Below, piece by piece: positions 1 to 7,710 of a stretch of 41,216 nucleotides of DNA; position 1 is the stretch's first letter, and each line of letters opens with the position of its first letter. The position numbers and the translations under genes were made by a program. A model generated the notes under the pieces. That model was not told the origin of the DNA and did no database searches. It was given only the letters and a program-made list of their open reading frames with translations. The DNA is taken from assembly GCA_002688265.1 (NCBI GenBank), contig NZCK01000007.1, forward strand, positions 168,739-209,954, in the 5' to 3' direction. The DNA comes from an archaeon. GTDB lineage: Archaea > Nanobdellota > Nanobdellia > Woesearchaeales > GW2011-AR9.

Positions 1-744
1 AATTTCATCGCCAACCTCTAGTTTTACATAAGTTCCGGTTTTTTCTACACTCATTCCACAAACTGCGTAAAGCATTTCTGGCCTAGTTGTGGCATATATT
101 ACGTAAACTTGTTTGTCGTTTTCTTTAAGGTCTTTTAATGGGGCTTTAATGTACCACAAAAAACCCATTCTTTTTTTGTCTTCTAACTCAGCTTGAGCAA
201 TCGCAGTTTGAAATACCCGATCCCAAACAACAGGACCTTCACGTCTCTCAATTAAACCTTTTTTAGCTAATTCTAAGAAAGTTGTTTGAGAAATTTTCCT
301 AGAATAATCACTTATTGTTGAATAATATTTTGTGAAGTCACAACTCATTCCAATGTTTTTCCAATCTTGGATAAAATTGTCTCGCTCTTCACTTAAATAT
401 TCTTGACAAATTTTTATTGCTTCGTCTCTTGATACTTTTCTTAAGTTTACTTTTTTACTTTTTTGAACCAATTTTTCTGTAGCTAAACCATTATCATCAG
501 TTCCAAACGGATAATAAACATTGAAGCCAGCAAAACGTTTGTACCTGGCAATAAAATCTTGCTGAGCATAACTAAAAGCGTGCCCTAAATGCATCTTTCC
601 AGAAAGAGTTGGTGGAGGAGTATCGATAGAATAAACTTCTTTCTTGTTATCTTCTTCGTTGAATGCGAAAATTTTGTTTTCTTGCCAGAATTGTTGCCAT
701 TTCTTTTCTGAATGTTTAGGGTCGTATTTTAATGTAATATCCAT
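1..744 (-). CDS. valS: Valyl-tRNA synthetase, N-terminal part (cut by window edge)
   Basis: The first 248 codons of a class I aminoacyl-tRNA synthetase start at an ATG at 744 and run off the window at base 1. It would charge tRNA-Val with valine in the cytoplasm. The translation opens MDITLKYDPKHSEKKWQQFW. It then carries PPPTLSGKMHLGHAFSYAQQ, where HLGH is the HIGH signature of the ATP site, followed by FGTDDNGLATEK. The PPPT.SGK.H.GHA and GTDDNG blocks are typical of archaeal-type ValRS. The KMSKS loop lies outside the window. A TrmB-like regulator ends 52 bp upstream on the same strand, so both may share a transcript. The family call is firm; completeness cannot be judged. Confidence 0.93.
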   Translation of the reverse strand, partial: MDITLKYDPKHSEKKWQQFWQENKIFAFNEEDNKKEVYSIDTPPPTLSGKMHLGHAFSYAQQDFIARYKRFAGFNVYYPFGTDDNGLATEKLVQKSKKVNLRKVSRDEAIKICQEYLSEERDNFIQDWKNIGMSCDFTKYYSTISDYSRKISQTTFLELAKKGLIERREGPVVWDRVFQTAIAQAELEDKKRMGFLWYIKAPLKDLKENDKQVYVIYATTRPEMLYAVCGMSVEKTGTYVKLEVGDEI

Positions 745-796
745 AGAGAAATAAGGGAGGGTGCTTAGTTTAAAAAGATTACGAGGAGAAAAACAC

Positions 797-1549
797 TTAT
801 TTCTTTGCTAAATCCCAAAGCAACTTGAAATAATGAATAAAGTTATCAGCTACAGCCTTACTCTTGATTTTAATTAAAATAGGATTTCCTACAAAAACTC
901 CAATCACAGTTACATCTTTGTGGATGTTGATGGCAACTAATGATGAATATGGAAGATATTTGAGATTGCAAAATTTAGATTTGTTCATATAATCAAAAGA
1001 ACCCCTGGCGTTTTCTCCAAGTAGAAAGTTACTTTTGATTCCTTTATTGTCTCGCTTTGCTTGCAATCTTCTAAAAAATTCTGCAACGGGTTTTCCATAA
1101 TTCTCAAAATGAGTTATTCCGATAACATAATTTTCTTCTCCTTTTTTGAGATCGTGAACTTGCTGAGAAAAAAGAGTGTCTAGACCTGCTAGACCATAGT
1201 AGATTTCTGCTTCATGCTCTTCTTCAATCTGTTTTTGATAAGCAATCATTTGGGGAATTATCTTCTCTACTTCAGCCTTTCTTTGCTCTAACTCAAGAAA
1301 TTGTCTGTTGAGCAGGTCTAGAACTTTCTCTGGTGGTGCCGCTTTGAAATGCATGACTTTATTTTTTTGTACATGACTAGCTAATCCTTTCTCTTCTAAT
1401 CTTGAAAGAATTTTGTAAACTTTGGAGGTGGTAACTCCAGATTTCTTAACAATTGGGCCACAAGTAGATTGTCCGAGTCTTAGAAGAGCCAAGAAAACTT
1501 TGCTCTCTCCTGGCGTTAAACCAATTCTTTGCAAAACTTTAGGATCCAT
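797..1549 (-). CDS. TrmB-family transcriptional regulator
   Basis: A 250-residue protein with an N-terminal winged helix-turn-helix at about residues 8-75 (LTPGESKVFLALLRLG, then SKVYKILSRLEEKGLASHV), the typical TrmB DNA-binding layout. A short coiled coil follows at about 78-110, then a C-terminal domain with the LAG..TLFSQQV stretch seen in TrmB proteins. TrmB regulators usually sense sugars or other small ligands in archaea; the ligand here is unknown. A TATA-like TTATAAAC lies at 1571-1578 on this strand, about 25 bp before the ATG, so the mRNA is probably leaderless. A TCCCC..GGGGA palindrome sits in the divergent promoter region. valS follows on the same strand. Confidence 0.88.
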   Translation of the reverse strand: MDPKVLQRIGLTPGESKVFLALLRLGQSTCGPIVKKSGVTTSKVYKILSRLEEKGLASHVQKNKVMHFKAAPPEKVLDLLNRQFLELEQRKAEVEKIIPQMIAYQKQIEEEHEAEIYYGLAGLDTLFSQQVHDLKKGEENYVIGITHFENYGKPVAEFFRRLQAKRDNKGIKSNFLLGENARGSFDYMNKSKFCNLKYLPYSSLVAINIHKDVTVIGVFVGNPILIKIKSKAVADNFIHYFKLLWDLAKK

Positions 1550-1570
1550 TGCTTGAAGTATTGTTTATTT

Positions 1571-1616
1571 GTTTATAATTGTTTTGTCCCCCTAAGGGGA
1601 ACTTTAACTTTAAATA
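1571..1616. promoter_or_regulatory. Divergent promoter region with TCCCC-GGGGA palindrome
   Basis: A minus-strand TATA box (plus-strand GTTTATAA, 1571-1578) serves the TrmB-like gene. A plus-strand TATA box (TTTAAATA, 1609-1616) serves the methyltransferase gene starting at 1640. Both lie about 25-30 bp before the start codon, as expected for leaderless archaeal mRNAs. The palindrome TCCCCCTAAGGGGA (1587-1600) lies between them. It could be an operator for the neighbouring TrmB-like regulator; that role is inferred from position only. Confidence 0.6.
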
Positions 1617-1639
1617 CTTTTTGCTGTTTGTTGTGACTT

Positions 1640-2416
1640 ATGAGTGAAAAAGATAAAAGATCTGGAGCTGTGTATGAATGTTTTGGAAGTGAAACCCCAA
1701 TATACCAAGCATGGATTGACAATTCCAACGAAAGACAGAGACTAGAAGAAGTACTATTTGATCAATTTGATAGATGGTGCTTTAATGATCCATTTTTCTT
1801 GCGAGAGATAGGGGCTGGTTTAGGTTCAGCGGCTTTGCGCTTTCGCAACGTTCTTGATGCTAAGGAAGTGGATTTCACTTATGAGGCAATTGATCCATTC
1901 CCATCACAATTGGCAAGGTTTCGAGCAGCTGTTGGAGATGACCCACGTTTTATTTTGAAAGAAGGAGATTTTCAAACTTACCAGCCAGAACAAAGATGTG
2001 ACTTAGGACTAGCAATCCATTCTCTGTATTACACGCCTTCTTTTGAAGAAGCAATTACAAAGTTGCATGACTCAAGTGAGAAAATTCTTTTGGTGCATCA
2101 TGGTTACCATGGAATAAATCAAGTGCAATTATCTTTTCGTGATTGGGTATTGCAAGAAGCAAATGAGATTAGTACACATGAGGATGTTTGCGCAGCGCTT
2201 GAGAATCTAGGAATTCCTTATTCAGTGCAAGAGTTTGTTAGTGAAGTTGATGTGTACTCATGTCATGATCCACAGAATCTAGTTGGACGAGATTTAATTC
2301 GTTTCTTTTTAGAGAATCCATGTTTGACAGATGAACAGATTGCAGAAGTTAGTGCTTACTTTAGAGAGAAAGGCAGCACTATGATGGAACATGATTTTGT
2401 GATGATTACTAGTTAA
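1640..2416 (+). CDS. Class I SAM-dependent methyltransferase-like protein
   Basis: A 258-residue protein with the hallmarks of a Rossmann-fold methyltransferase. A glycine-rich motif I, REIGAGLGSAALRF, sits at about residues 55-68. The acidic strand-2 end is YEAIDPF (D85). GDFQTY near 109-114 fits motif III and LGLAIHSLYYT near 122-132 fits motif IV. The overall shape resembles small-molecule methyltransferases of the histamine N-methyltransferase type, but the substrate cannot be read from sequence. The TATA box at 1609-1616 points to a leaderless mRNA starting close to the ATG. Two lipoprotein genes follow on the same strand, the first after a 37-bp gap. Confidence 0.75.
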   Translation: MSEKDKRSGAVYECFGSETPIYQAWIDNSNERQRLEEVLFDQFDRWCFNDPFFLREIGAGLGSAALRFRNVLDAKEVDFTYEAIDPFPSQLARFRAAVGDDPRFILKEGDFQTYQPEQRCDLGLAIHSLYYTPSFEEAITKLHDSSEKILLVHHGYHGINQVQLSFRDWVLQEANEISTHEDVCAALENLGIPYSVQEFVSEVDVYSCHDPQNLVGRDLIRFFLENPCLTDEQIAEVSAYFREKGSTMMEHDFVMITS

Positions 2417-2453
2417 GGTGGTTTTGTGTGTTAAAGAAAATTAGGTGAGAAAT

Positions 2454-2837
2454 ATGAATACAAGAAACACAAAAACCTTAGCAACATTGTTGCTTGCAAC
2501 AGCACTTGTGGGATGCTCTTTGCGAGATAAAAGTGGAGACTATACAAAACTAGGAGAAATTGATGGATACGAAGTTGTTGTAAAAAGAGATTTTGAGAGA
2601 AGAATTAGAATATGTGATAAAGACTTGTCAAAAGATTCTATTTACCAAAGTTGTCTGACTGCAGTAGATTTTGGAAGTGCAGATCAACCATTTGATGGAA
2701 GATTTGATGATATAGAATTATGGAATATCCCAAAAGATAATCCCATCGAAAAATATGTAGACTTGCCTTTATTGGAAGAGATCTATTCTTACATTTCTGA
2801 AAATGGAGAAACATGGGTGCCAGAGTATAAGCGTTAG
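2454..2837 (+). CDS. Small predicted lipoprotein
   Basis: About 127 residues. The N-terminus MNTRNTKTLATLLLATALVG has two basic residues and a hydrophobic stretch ending in the lipobox LVGC, so the cysteine at about residue 21 should be lipid-modified and the rest displayed outside the membrane. The mature part is charged with a few cysteines and matches no family I know. I start it at the ATG at 2454 because AGGTGA (2443-2448) is a well-placed ribosome binding site; the in-frame GTG at 2445 lies inside that site. The transglutaminase-like lipoprotein gene follows 38 bp later. Confidence 0.75.
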   Translation: MNTRNTKTLATLLLATALVGCSLRDKSGDYTKLGEIDGYEVVVKRDFERRIRICDKDLSKDSIYQSCLTAVDFGSADQPFDGRFDDIELWNIPKDNPIEKYVDLPLLEEIYSYISENGETWVPEYKR

Positions 2838-2875
2838 AAACAAACTTTATTAAGAAGTTCTATTATTCTTTTCTT

Positions 2876-3982
2876 ATGAAGTACATAAAGGTGGTTGTAG
2901 GTATTGTTTTTCTTAGCATGCTATTAGTAGGATGCAACCTAATTCAAGAAATACCATCAACAAATAGTTCCATGAATGAAGATATTCCAGTAGTTATTCA
3001 ATTTCTAAAAAATTGCGATTATGAAACTATGCTTGAAGGAAATTACTTCAACACCATCGAAGCAAACAGATTTGTACTTGTTCAAACAAACATTACTTTT
3101 ATTGAAATAAAACAATTAGAAAAAACACCTTGCGTTGAAAGAACATTCAGAGTCTCAGAACTAGATGATGTCCTAGAAGAATTGCAAGCAGAATTTGATA
3201 GTGAAAGAGATGAAAAATTTAGAGAACTACAACTTAACAGAAGCGTTCTAAAAGCAGACGTAACTGATCAAGATGAATTGAAAAAATATTTAGAAGAAAA
3301 AAGAGAAGCAGAAGCTGCAGAATTAGAAGGAGGAATCATCAGTGAATATCAACTTTACGTAACTCCAGAAGCCGATGCAGTTGTTTCACTAGTAGCAGAA
3401 CTCGGTAGCGACATCCAAGATATTTACGATGAATCACTAAGTTGGATTTGGGTTAGTGAAGAATATCTAAATGGAGAACTAGAGTTTTGGTATTACCCAC
3501 AAGATTTTTTGACTCTAACACCTGATCTTGCTAACAACCCTTCACTTGGAGAAATTGCTAGTGACTGTAGTGAACAAGCAAACACCCTAGTAAGTTTATT
3601 GATTGCAGCAGGACATAGCCCTGAAGACGTTAGAGTTGTCCTAGGATTGGTTGATTTTGGTGGATCAATTGGTGGACACGCATGGGCAGAAATCTACGAA
3701 AATAATAGATGGTTCGCACTTGAAGCTACAGCCGGAGCTTACTATGATGATGATTTGGATTCACTCACTGAAGCAAGCTCTGTGCCTTACACTTATTTTA
3801 GATACCATAGTTTTCCCGTAGAAACTGTCTGGTATTATTATAACAACGAATACTTCAAAGAAATTGGTGGGACAAGTAATGCGCCAGATCATTGGGACCA
3901 AGAAGGAAGAAGTTACTTGCGTGATGACTTAGAAAGTTTTGAAGGACAAAGACCTAGTGGTAAATTAGTAGGAAAAGTCTAA
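2876..3982 (+). CDS. Lipoprotein with transglutaminase-like domain
   Basis: A 368-residue protein with a signal segment ending in LLVGC (Cys20 as lipid anchor). A charged, probably helical section lies at about 90-150. Residues about 210-300 look like a transglutaminase core: ASDCSEQANTLVSLLIAAG places the nucleophile at Cys231, GGSIGGHAWAEIY the histidine at His268, and WFALEATAG the third position at Glu283, where most relatives have Asp. Members of this superfamily can be cysteine proteases, crosslinking enzymes or inactive scaffolds. It is probably exposed on the cell surface. The partner lipoprotein lies just upstream. The Asp-to-Glu change makes activity uncertain. Confidence 0.8.
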   Translation: MKYIKVVVGIVFLSMLLVGCNLIQEIPSTNSSMNEDIPVVIQFLKNCDYETMLEGNYFNTIEANRFVLVQTNITFIEIKQLEKTPCVERTFRVSELDDVLEELQAEFDSERDEKFRELQLNRSVLKADVTDQDELKKYLEEKREAEAAELEGGIISEYQLYVTPEADAVVSLVAELGSDIQDIYDESLSWIWVSEEYLNGELEFWYYPQDFLTLTPDLANNPSLGEIASDCSEQANTLVSLLIAAGHSPEDVRVVLGLVDFGGSIGGHAWAEIYENNRWFALEATAGAYYDDDLDSLTEASSVPYTYFRYHSFPVETVWYYYNNEYFKEIGGTSNAPDHWDQEGRSYLRDDLESFEGQRPSGKLVGKV

Positions 3983-4015
3983 GAAATAATTTTTCTTTTA
4001 GAAATATTAGTATTT

Positions 4016-5842
4016 TTACAAACTAGCATCAGAGTATCCATCAAGTGAATTTGGAAACCGTTCTTTCAATGTTTCAATTTCATGAGCTGGAAGATCTAAA
4101 ACTAATCTTAAACTTGGATCATAAATTCTCTCTTCGGATTTGGCAGGATCAACCCTCAAAGGATCATAAATCTTTTCCTCAGGATCTTGCATTATTCCAT
4201 TTATTTTACTCTCATGATGCAAATGAGGGCCAGTGCTTCTACCAGTATCTCCTGAATTAGCAATAACTTTGTCTTTGTCTGCAACTGTTAAAGGTATACA
4301 ACGGCTTTCCTTTCCATCAGAATAAAACATTGAACCAAATGAATCTAAATGTAACATCCGCTCTTCATGTAAATTTCCTGCTTCATCTTCACCTGTAATA
4401 ACAAGATATTTTCCAGTTACTGGACCACTAAAACGACATGCTAAAAAATTGTCCTCCACACTTAAAGGATAAATTGGAGACCTTAAGGGCGTTCCAATAG
4501 GTAATGGAAAATCAGTCCCTAAATGAATTCTAGTTAAAGGGCCACCTTCAGCATCAAAAATTTCTTCACCTTCATTAGCAGCTACTTTTCTAACAGCACC
4601 AAAAGGAGATGAAACATGTAAGTTATCCACATTACTTACAAACATAAAATCTGATATATTGTCAGCAAAATAATCATAATTAGGACCAAGAACCGCAACA
4701 GGATTTTGAATACCAATTCCCATCTCACTACTTACCATCACATCAATTGGAACTTCTTCTGATTGAGATAATGCAGTGAAAATATAATCACCTTCTTCCA
4801 AAGAAGTTATAATCAACTTAGAAAACTCCTTCTCTGATTCTGGTTCTTCTTTTTTAGTTGTCTCTACAGCTGTTTCTTTATCAGGAAACCTATCACTAAA
4901 AACAGTCTGATTCCCAACACCAAGCATACCATTATCAACAGCATCTTTAAGTTCAGGTCCAGCATGATTAACTAAAGCTAATAACCCAACTGCGGCAACA
5001 GCAACCATTGCCTTACCTACTCCACTTACCGTTCTCTCATAACTTCCACCAAAAGGACTTTCTGGAACTGTTTCAACATAATCTTCTCCACTATAATCTC
5101 CATTGTTTCCTGCAGCAAAAAATTCTGCTTCTACTTCTGAATCACTTTTATCGATAGGAAGAATCGGAGAATGTGCAGGAGTAGGTACTCTTTCTATTTT
5201 TAGAACGGGTTCAGCAAACACAGTATCTAATCTTAACTGCAAATTTCGTTTGTCTTTGTTTAATATCTTATTATTATGAACGTAACTTTGCATTTCACTG
5301 ACAATATCAGCGTTCAATGAACCTTCTTCAAATTCCAAAGTTCCATATTTGTCTCTAATTTCTTGAAGTGATTCAATTACTAACTCTGCTTTTTTCTCCC
5401 AAGCATAACCAGTACTAGTTAGTTTTCTGGCCGCATTTAGTAAATCTGTGTCTACTTCTTCTCCTAAATCTGATGCGATATTACGATACAAAACAGATTT
5501 AGCAGCAAGAGAATAATTTTTAACTTGACTTGAACAAACATTAGAGTTACGTAATCTAACCATTTGCTCTAATTGCCTGGCAACCGGTTTATCAAGACTA
5601 GAATAAATACCCTTTAATGCATCTCTTTGAGTTCGATTATGCTGAGCTCTTCCTTTTGCAGTTTTCCCAGTATAATTAGTATTTTGAACTGCTAAAGCAG
5701 TTGTAAGTAAATCAATAGTTGAATAATTAGATTCTTGAATTGCTGAAGCTACAGAATCAAAACGAGTACTTAATCTCCCATTAACACTAAGTAAATCTTC
5801 TAATTTACATGGGACAATATTTGCTGCTTCTGTAGATACCAA
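4016..5842 (-). CDS. Membrane-anchored M23 (LytM-type) metallopeptidase-like protein
   Basis: A 608-residue protein. Residues 1-230 are mostly helical and lack a signal peptide. One hydrophobic segment lies at about 275-292 (GKAMVAVAAVGLLALVNHAG), so the C-terminal half is probably outside the membrane. Residues about 405-560 carry the M23 signature: HLGTD gives His440 and Asp444, MLHLDS gives His498, and TGPHLHHE gives His540 and His542. These are the usual zinc ligands and catalytic histidine. M23 enzymes usually cut glycine-containing peptide bonds, often in bacterial cell walls. Archaea lack murein, so the target is open: its own surface protein or a neighbouring cell. It is convergent with the transglutaminase lipoprotein gene. 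Confidence 0.82.
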   Translation of the reverse strand: MVSTEAANIVPCKLEDLLSVNGRLSTRFDSVASAIQESNYSTIDLLTTALAVQNTNYTGKTAKGRAQHNRTQRDALKGIYSSLDKPVARQLEQMVRLRNSNVCSSQVKNYSLAAKSVLYRNIASDLGEEVDTDLLNAARKLTSTGYAWEKKAELVIESLQEIRDKYGTLEFEEGSLNADIVSEMQSYVHNNKILNKDKRNLQLRLDTVFAEPVLKIERVPTPAHSPILPIDKSDSEVEAEFFAAGNNGDYSGEDYVETVPESPFGGSYERTVSGVGKAMVAVAAVGLLALVNHAGPELKDAVDNGMLGVGNQTVFSDRFPDKETAVETTKKEEPESEKEFSKLIITSLEEGDYIFTALSQSEEVPIDVMVSSEMGIGIQNPVAVLGPNYDYFADNISDFMFVSNVDNLHVSSPFGAVRKVAANEGEEIFDAEGGPLTRIHLGTDFPLPIGTPLRSPIYPLSVEDNFLACRFSGPVTGKYLVITGEDEAGNLHEERMLHLDSFGSMFYSDGKESRCIPLTVADKDKVIANSGDTGRSTGPHLHHESKINGIMQDPEEKIYDPLRVDPAKSEERIYDPSLRLVLDLPAHEIETLKERFPNSLDGYSDASL

Positions 5843-5903
5843 GAACTAATTTTCTTAGACTCCCCTTTATAAAGTTTGTGGACTCTTCGTTACTTTTTAG
5901 TAG

Positions 5904-6962
5904 TTATTTAGTGGTGACATTTCCAAACTCTTTACTATAGAAAAACTCAGAATCAGTATCTGAATATTCTCTTAATGAGATTATCTGGCTAATTGAGGCA
6001 TCAAATTCTTTGATTTTAGTAAAAGCTAAGGCCTCTGGAGTAGCTGGCCGTTTAGGAGCGCCCCAAGAGATTTTGCCTTTTTGTGAAATAATAGCATTCA
6101 AAAGTTTTAATTTTAGATTTTTATCGAGTTCTTGATCTTTTATTTTTTCTTGAATCATTTGAGTTGATAGGATAACATCGCCTAACATATAGCCTTCAGT
6201 TGAAAAATCAATTGTAGTTGATACATTTAAATTTGAGATCTTTCCGATGCAAGCAAGTAATGTGATGCTAGTTAGAAGGTCTTTGTCTAATTCAGGATGT
6301 AATTTACAAATTAATTCTGAGTGATGTAACATATTGTCAATGTGTTCTAATAAACCACCAAGAAATGAATGATGATGCATTTTTGTGGCCGGAGCATTAA
6401 GCATGGCTTCTTTGAATTTTGGATCTTGATAAAAACTGTTACAAAGAACCCTTAATTCTAGGTTTTGGATGTCGGAAATTTTGTTTAGAATCTGATTGTA
6501 GATTTGATTTAGATCTTTTTTTGATTCTTCTAGAAAAAAATTAGCATTGTATTGATCTGACCTTAGTTTTGTGATTCCAGCTTCGTTAATATTTAATTCT
6601 TTAATGTCGTGATACTCTTGCACTTTGGCAGTTACATGAATAACATCACCAGATTTTAAAGATTCCTGTAAGCGTTCTACTTCTGTTTTATTCTCGTTGC
6701 CCCAATATTTAGCATCGATATCTCCTGACTTATCTGTTAGAGTTAATGTAAATCTAAATTTTGTTGCACTTGAATAATCTTGCACAGAAGATTTACTCTT
6801 AACTATGAAAATGTCTGAAATAATATCGCCTGTTGCTAAGTTTTTAATTTGGCTTTGTTTTTGAAAAATTAAGTTTTGATTTGTCTGGTTGTTTATTGTT
6901 TCCATTGTAGAAAAGTTGGGATCTTTAGTTGTTAATATAATTTGGGGATTTGCAGTATACAT
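5904..6962 (-). CDS. YhaM-like OB-fold/HD protein with degenerate HD site
   Basis: A 352-residue protein built like the YhaM 3'-5' exoribonuclease family. An OB-fold nucleic-acid-binding domain lies at about 36-135 (GDIISDIFIVKSKS, FTLTLTDKSGDIDAKYWG). An HD-type helical domain spans about 165-335 (MHHHSFLGGLLEHIDNM, then PKRPATPEALAF). The metal-binding dyad is missing: the usual LHDIGK reads LLACIGK (Ala237, Cys238), and the usual SHHG reads SQKG (292-296). The fold and probably RNA binding are kept, but HD-type catalysis should be lost. A TATA-like CTAAATAATT about 25 bp upstream fits a leaderless start at 6962; Met20 (6905) is an alternative start. The tRNA cluster lies directly upstream. 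Confidence 0.78.
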   Translation of the reverse strand: MYTANPQIILTTKDPNFSTMETINNQTNQNLIFQKQSQIKNLATGDIISDIFIVKSKSSVQDYSSATKFRFTLTLTDKSGDIDAKYWGNENKTEVERLQESLKSGDVIHVTAKVQEYHDIKELNINEAGITKLRSDQYNANFFLEESKKDLNQIYNQILNKISDIQNLELRVLCNSFYQDPKFKEAMLNAPATKMHHHSFLGGLLEHIDNMLHHSELICKLHPELDKDLLTSITLLACIGKISNLNVSTTIDFSTEGYMLGDVILSTQMIQEKIKDQELDKNLKLKLLNAIISQKGKISWGAPKRPATPEALAFTKIKEFDASISQIISLREYSDTDSEFFYSKEFGNVTTK

Positions 6963-7015
6963 GTGTATATATCTAAGAAAATTATTTAGGTAGAGATAAA
7001 AAGCGCAAACACCAG

Positions 7016-7076
7016 ATGTTTACAAAACATTTGATACGCAAGGTGAGACGTACAGCTGCAAACAGCTTAGTCTCAC
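7016..7076. repeat. Two adjacent hairpins downstream of the tRNA cluster
   Basis: ATGTTT-ACA-AAACAT (7016-7030) is a perfect 6-bp hairpin. GTGAGAC (7043-7049) pairs perfectly with GTCTCAC (7070-7076), with an inner AGCTG-CAAA-CAGCT stem. Between them lies TTTGATACGCAA (7030-7041), which recurs in inverted orientation at 7782-7793. On the minus strand this follows the tRNA cluster and precedes the YhaM-like gene. It could be a processing or termination structure, or a small RNA. Confidence 0.45.
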
Positions 7077-7115
7077 TAATAAAGAAAAAAGAGCCAACGC
7101 CCGGATTTGAACCGA

Positions 7116-7272
7116 GATACATGGAAAGCAAAGCTTTCCAGTACTGAAAATTGAAAAAGCGCCTGGACTGAGATTTGAACTCAGATATCCAATGGAAACT
7201 GGTTTTCAAGACCAGCGCAATACCAGATTATGCGATCCAGGCATAAGGTGCTTTTTTTAATTTTCATGTATC
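7116..7272. repeat. Inverted repeats flanking the nested tRNA
   Basis: GATACATG (7116-7123) is the exact reverse complement of CATGTATC (7265-7272). TGAAAATTGAAAAAGC (7145-7160) pairs with GCTTTTTTTAATTTTCA (7250-7266) with one mismatch and one bulged base. In RNA these would form a long stem with the inner tRNA at its tip and the outer tRNA halves at its base. A GGAAAGC-AAA-GCTTTCC hairpin (7123-7139) lies within the left arm. Confidence 0.8.
7160..7242 (-). tRNA. tRNA-Ser(UGA), complete, nested inside another tRNA
   Basis: An intronless class II tRNA. Acceptor GCCTGGA (7242-7236) pairs fully with TCCAGGC (7167-7161) and the discriminator is G. The D-arm contains GGTA, the anticodon arm is CTGGT-CTTGAAA-ACCAG (anticodon UGA, 7208-7206), a short TCC-GGA variable arm follows, and the T-arm is CTGAG-TTCAAAT-CTCAG. 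No CCA is encoded. Bases 7235-7205 are identical over 31 nt to 7338-7308 of the outer tRNA, which shows recent duplication or conversion. Confidence 0.92.
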
Positions 7273-7422
7273 CATAAGGAAACTAGTTATCATGATTTGA
7301 ATGAGTATTCAAGACCAGCGCAATACCAGATTATGCGACGTTGGCACAATAAATAGATTTCTTACGAGTTTGTTTATAAATTTTTAGGCAAAAAAGAAAT
7401 GAAAAAAAAAAGAAAAAAAATT

Positions 7423-7683
7423 CTAAAAATATTTTCCTAGAAATTCATAAATCCATATCAAAATCCACACACCTATAAACAGATCAATTATAGCCCAAAA
7501 AGTGCCAATCAAAGTCCCAATAATAGTTGGTGCATAGCCAATATAAACTGAGGAAATCACCCCTATCATAGCAAGACCATAACTAAAGAAAGTTCCAGCC
7601 AAACCTAAAGCAAAAATAGCTAGACCCCACCACAATCCTGCTGCTAAAGACCAATGCAATTTATTCAATTTTATATTCTTCAC
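7423..7683 (-). CDS. Small holin-like membrane protein
   Basis: An 86-residue, very hydrophobic protein with two or three membrane segments (LAAGLWWGLAIFALGLAGTF, then YIGYAPTIIGTLIGTFWAII and IGVWILIWIYEFLG). The pattern of a first helix with LWWGL, a central YIGY.P turn and a last helix ending in IYEFLG resembles archaeal proteins usually labelled bacteriophage holin. That label rests on hydropathy, and a role in lysis is not shown. The start is a GTG at 7683 with a strong GAGGTGA ribosome binding site at 7688-7694. It lies between two tRNA-Ser loci on the same strand. Confidence 0.7.
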   Translation of the reverse strand: MKNIKLNKLHWSLAAGLWWGLAIFALGLAGTFFSYGLAMIGVISSVYIGYAPTIIGTLIGTFWAIIDLFIGVWILIWIYEFLGKYF

Positions 7684-7710
7684 TGTTTCACCTCGTTGTA
7701 AATTAATAAA

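Larger units (their letters stand above)
7092..7345 (-). tRNA. tRNA-Ser interrupted by a complete second tRNA gene
   Basis: The 5' half (7345-7308) has acceptor strand GCCAACG, D-arm, anticodon stem CTGGT and loop CTTGAA (anticodon UGA, 7311-7309). The 3' half has T-arm CTCGG-TTCAAAT-CCGGG (7116-7100) and acceptor strand CGTTGGC (7099-7093), which pairs with the 5' acceptor over all 7 bp. Between them lies a complete tRNA-Ser(UGA) (7160-7242) flanked by inverted repeats. The join could be at the anticodon loop (3' stem ACTGG at 7142-7138, about 89 nt mature) or in the variable arm (3' stem ACTAG at 7287-7283 after a 19-nt intron). The discriminator base is U, not the G usual in archaeal tRNA-Ser, so it may be a pseudogene. 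T-runs follow. Confidence 0.6.

Noticed and set aside
6982-7209. A 75-codon minus-strand reading frame
   Set aside because: It runs across the tRNA genes and their flanking repeats and has no protein-like character or ribosome binding site.
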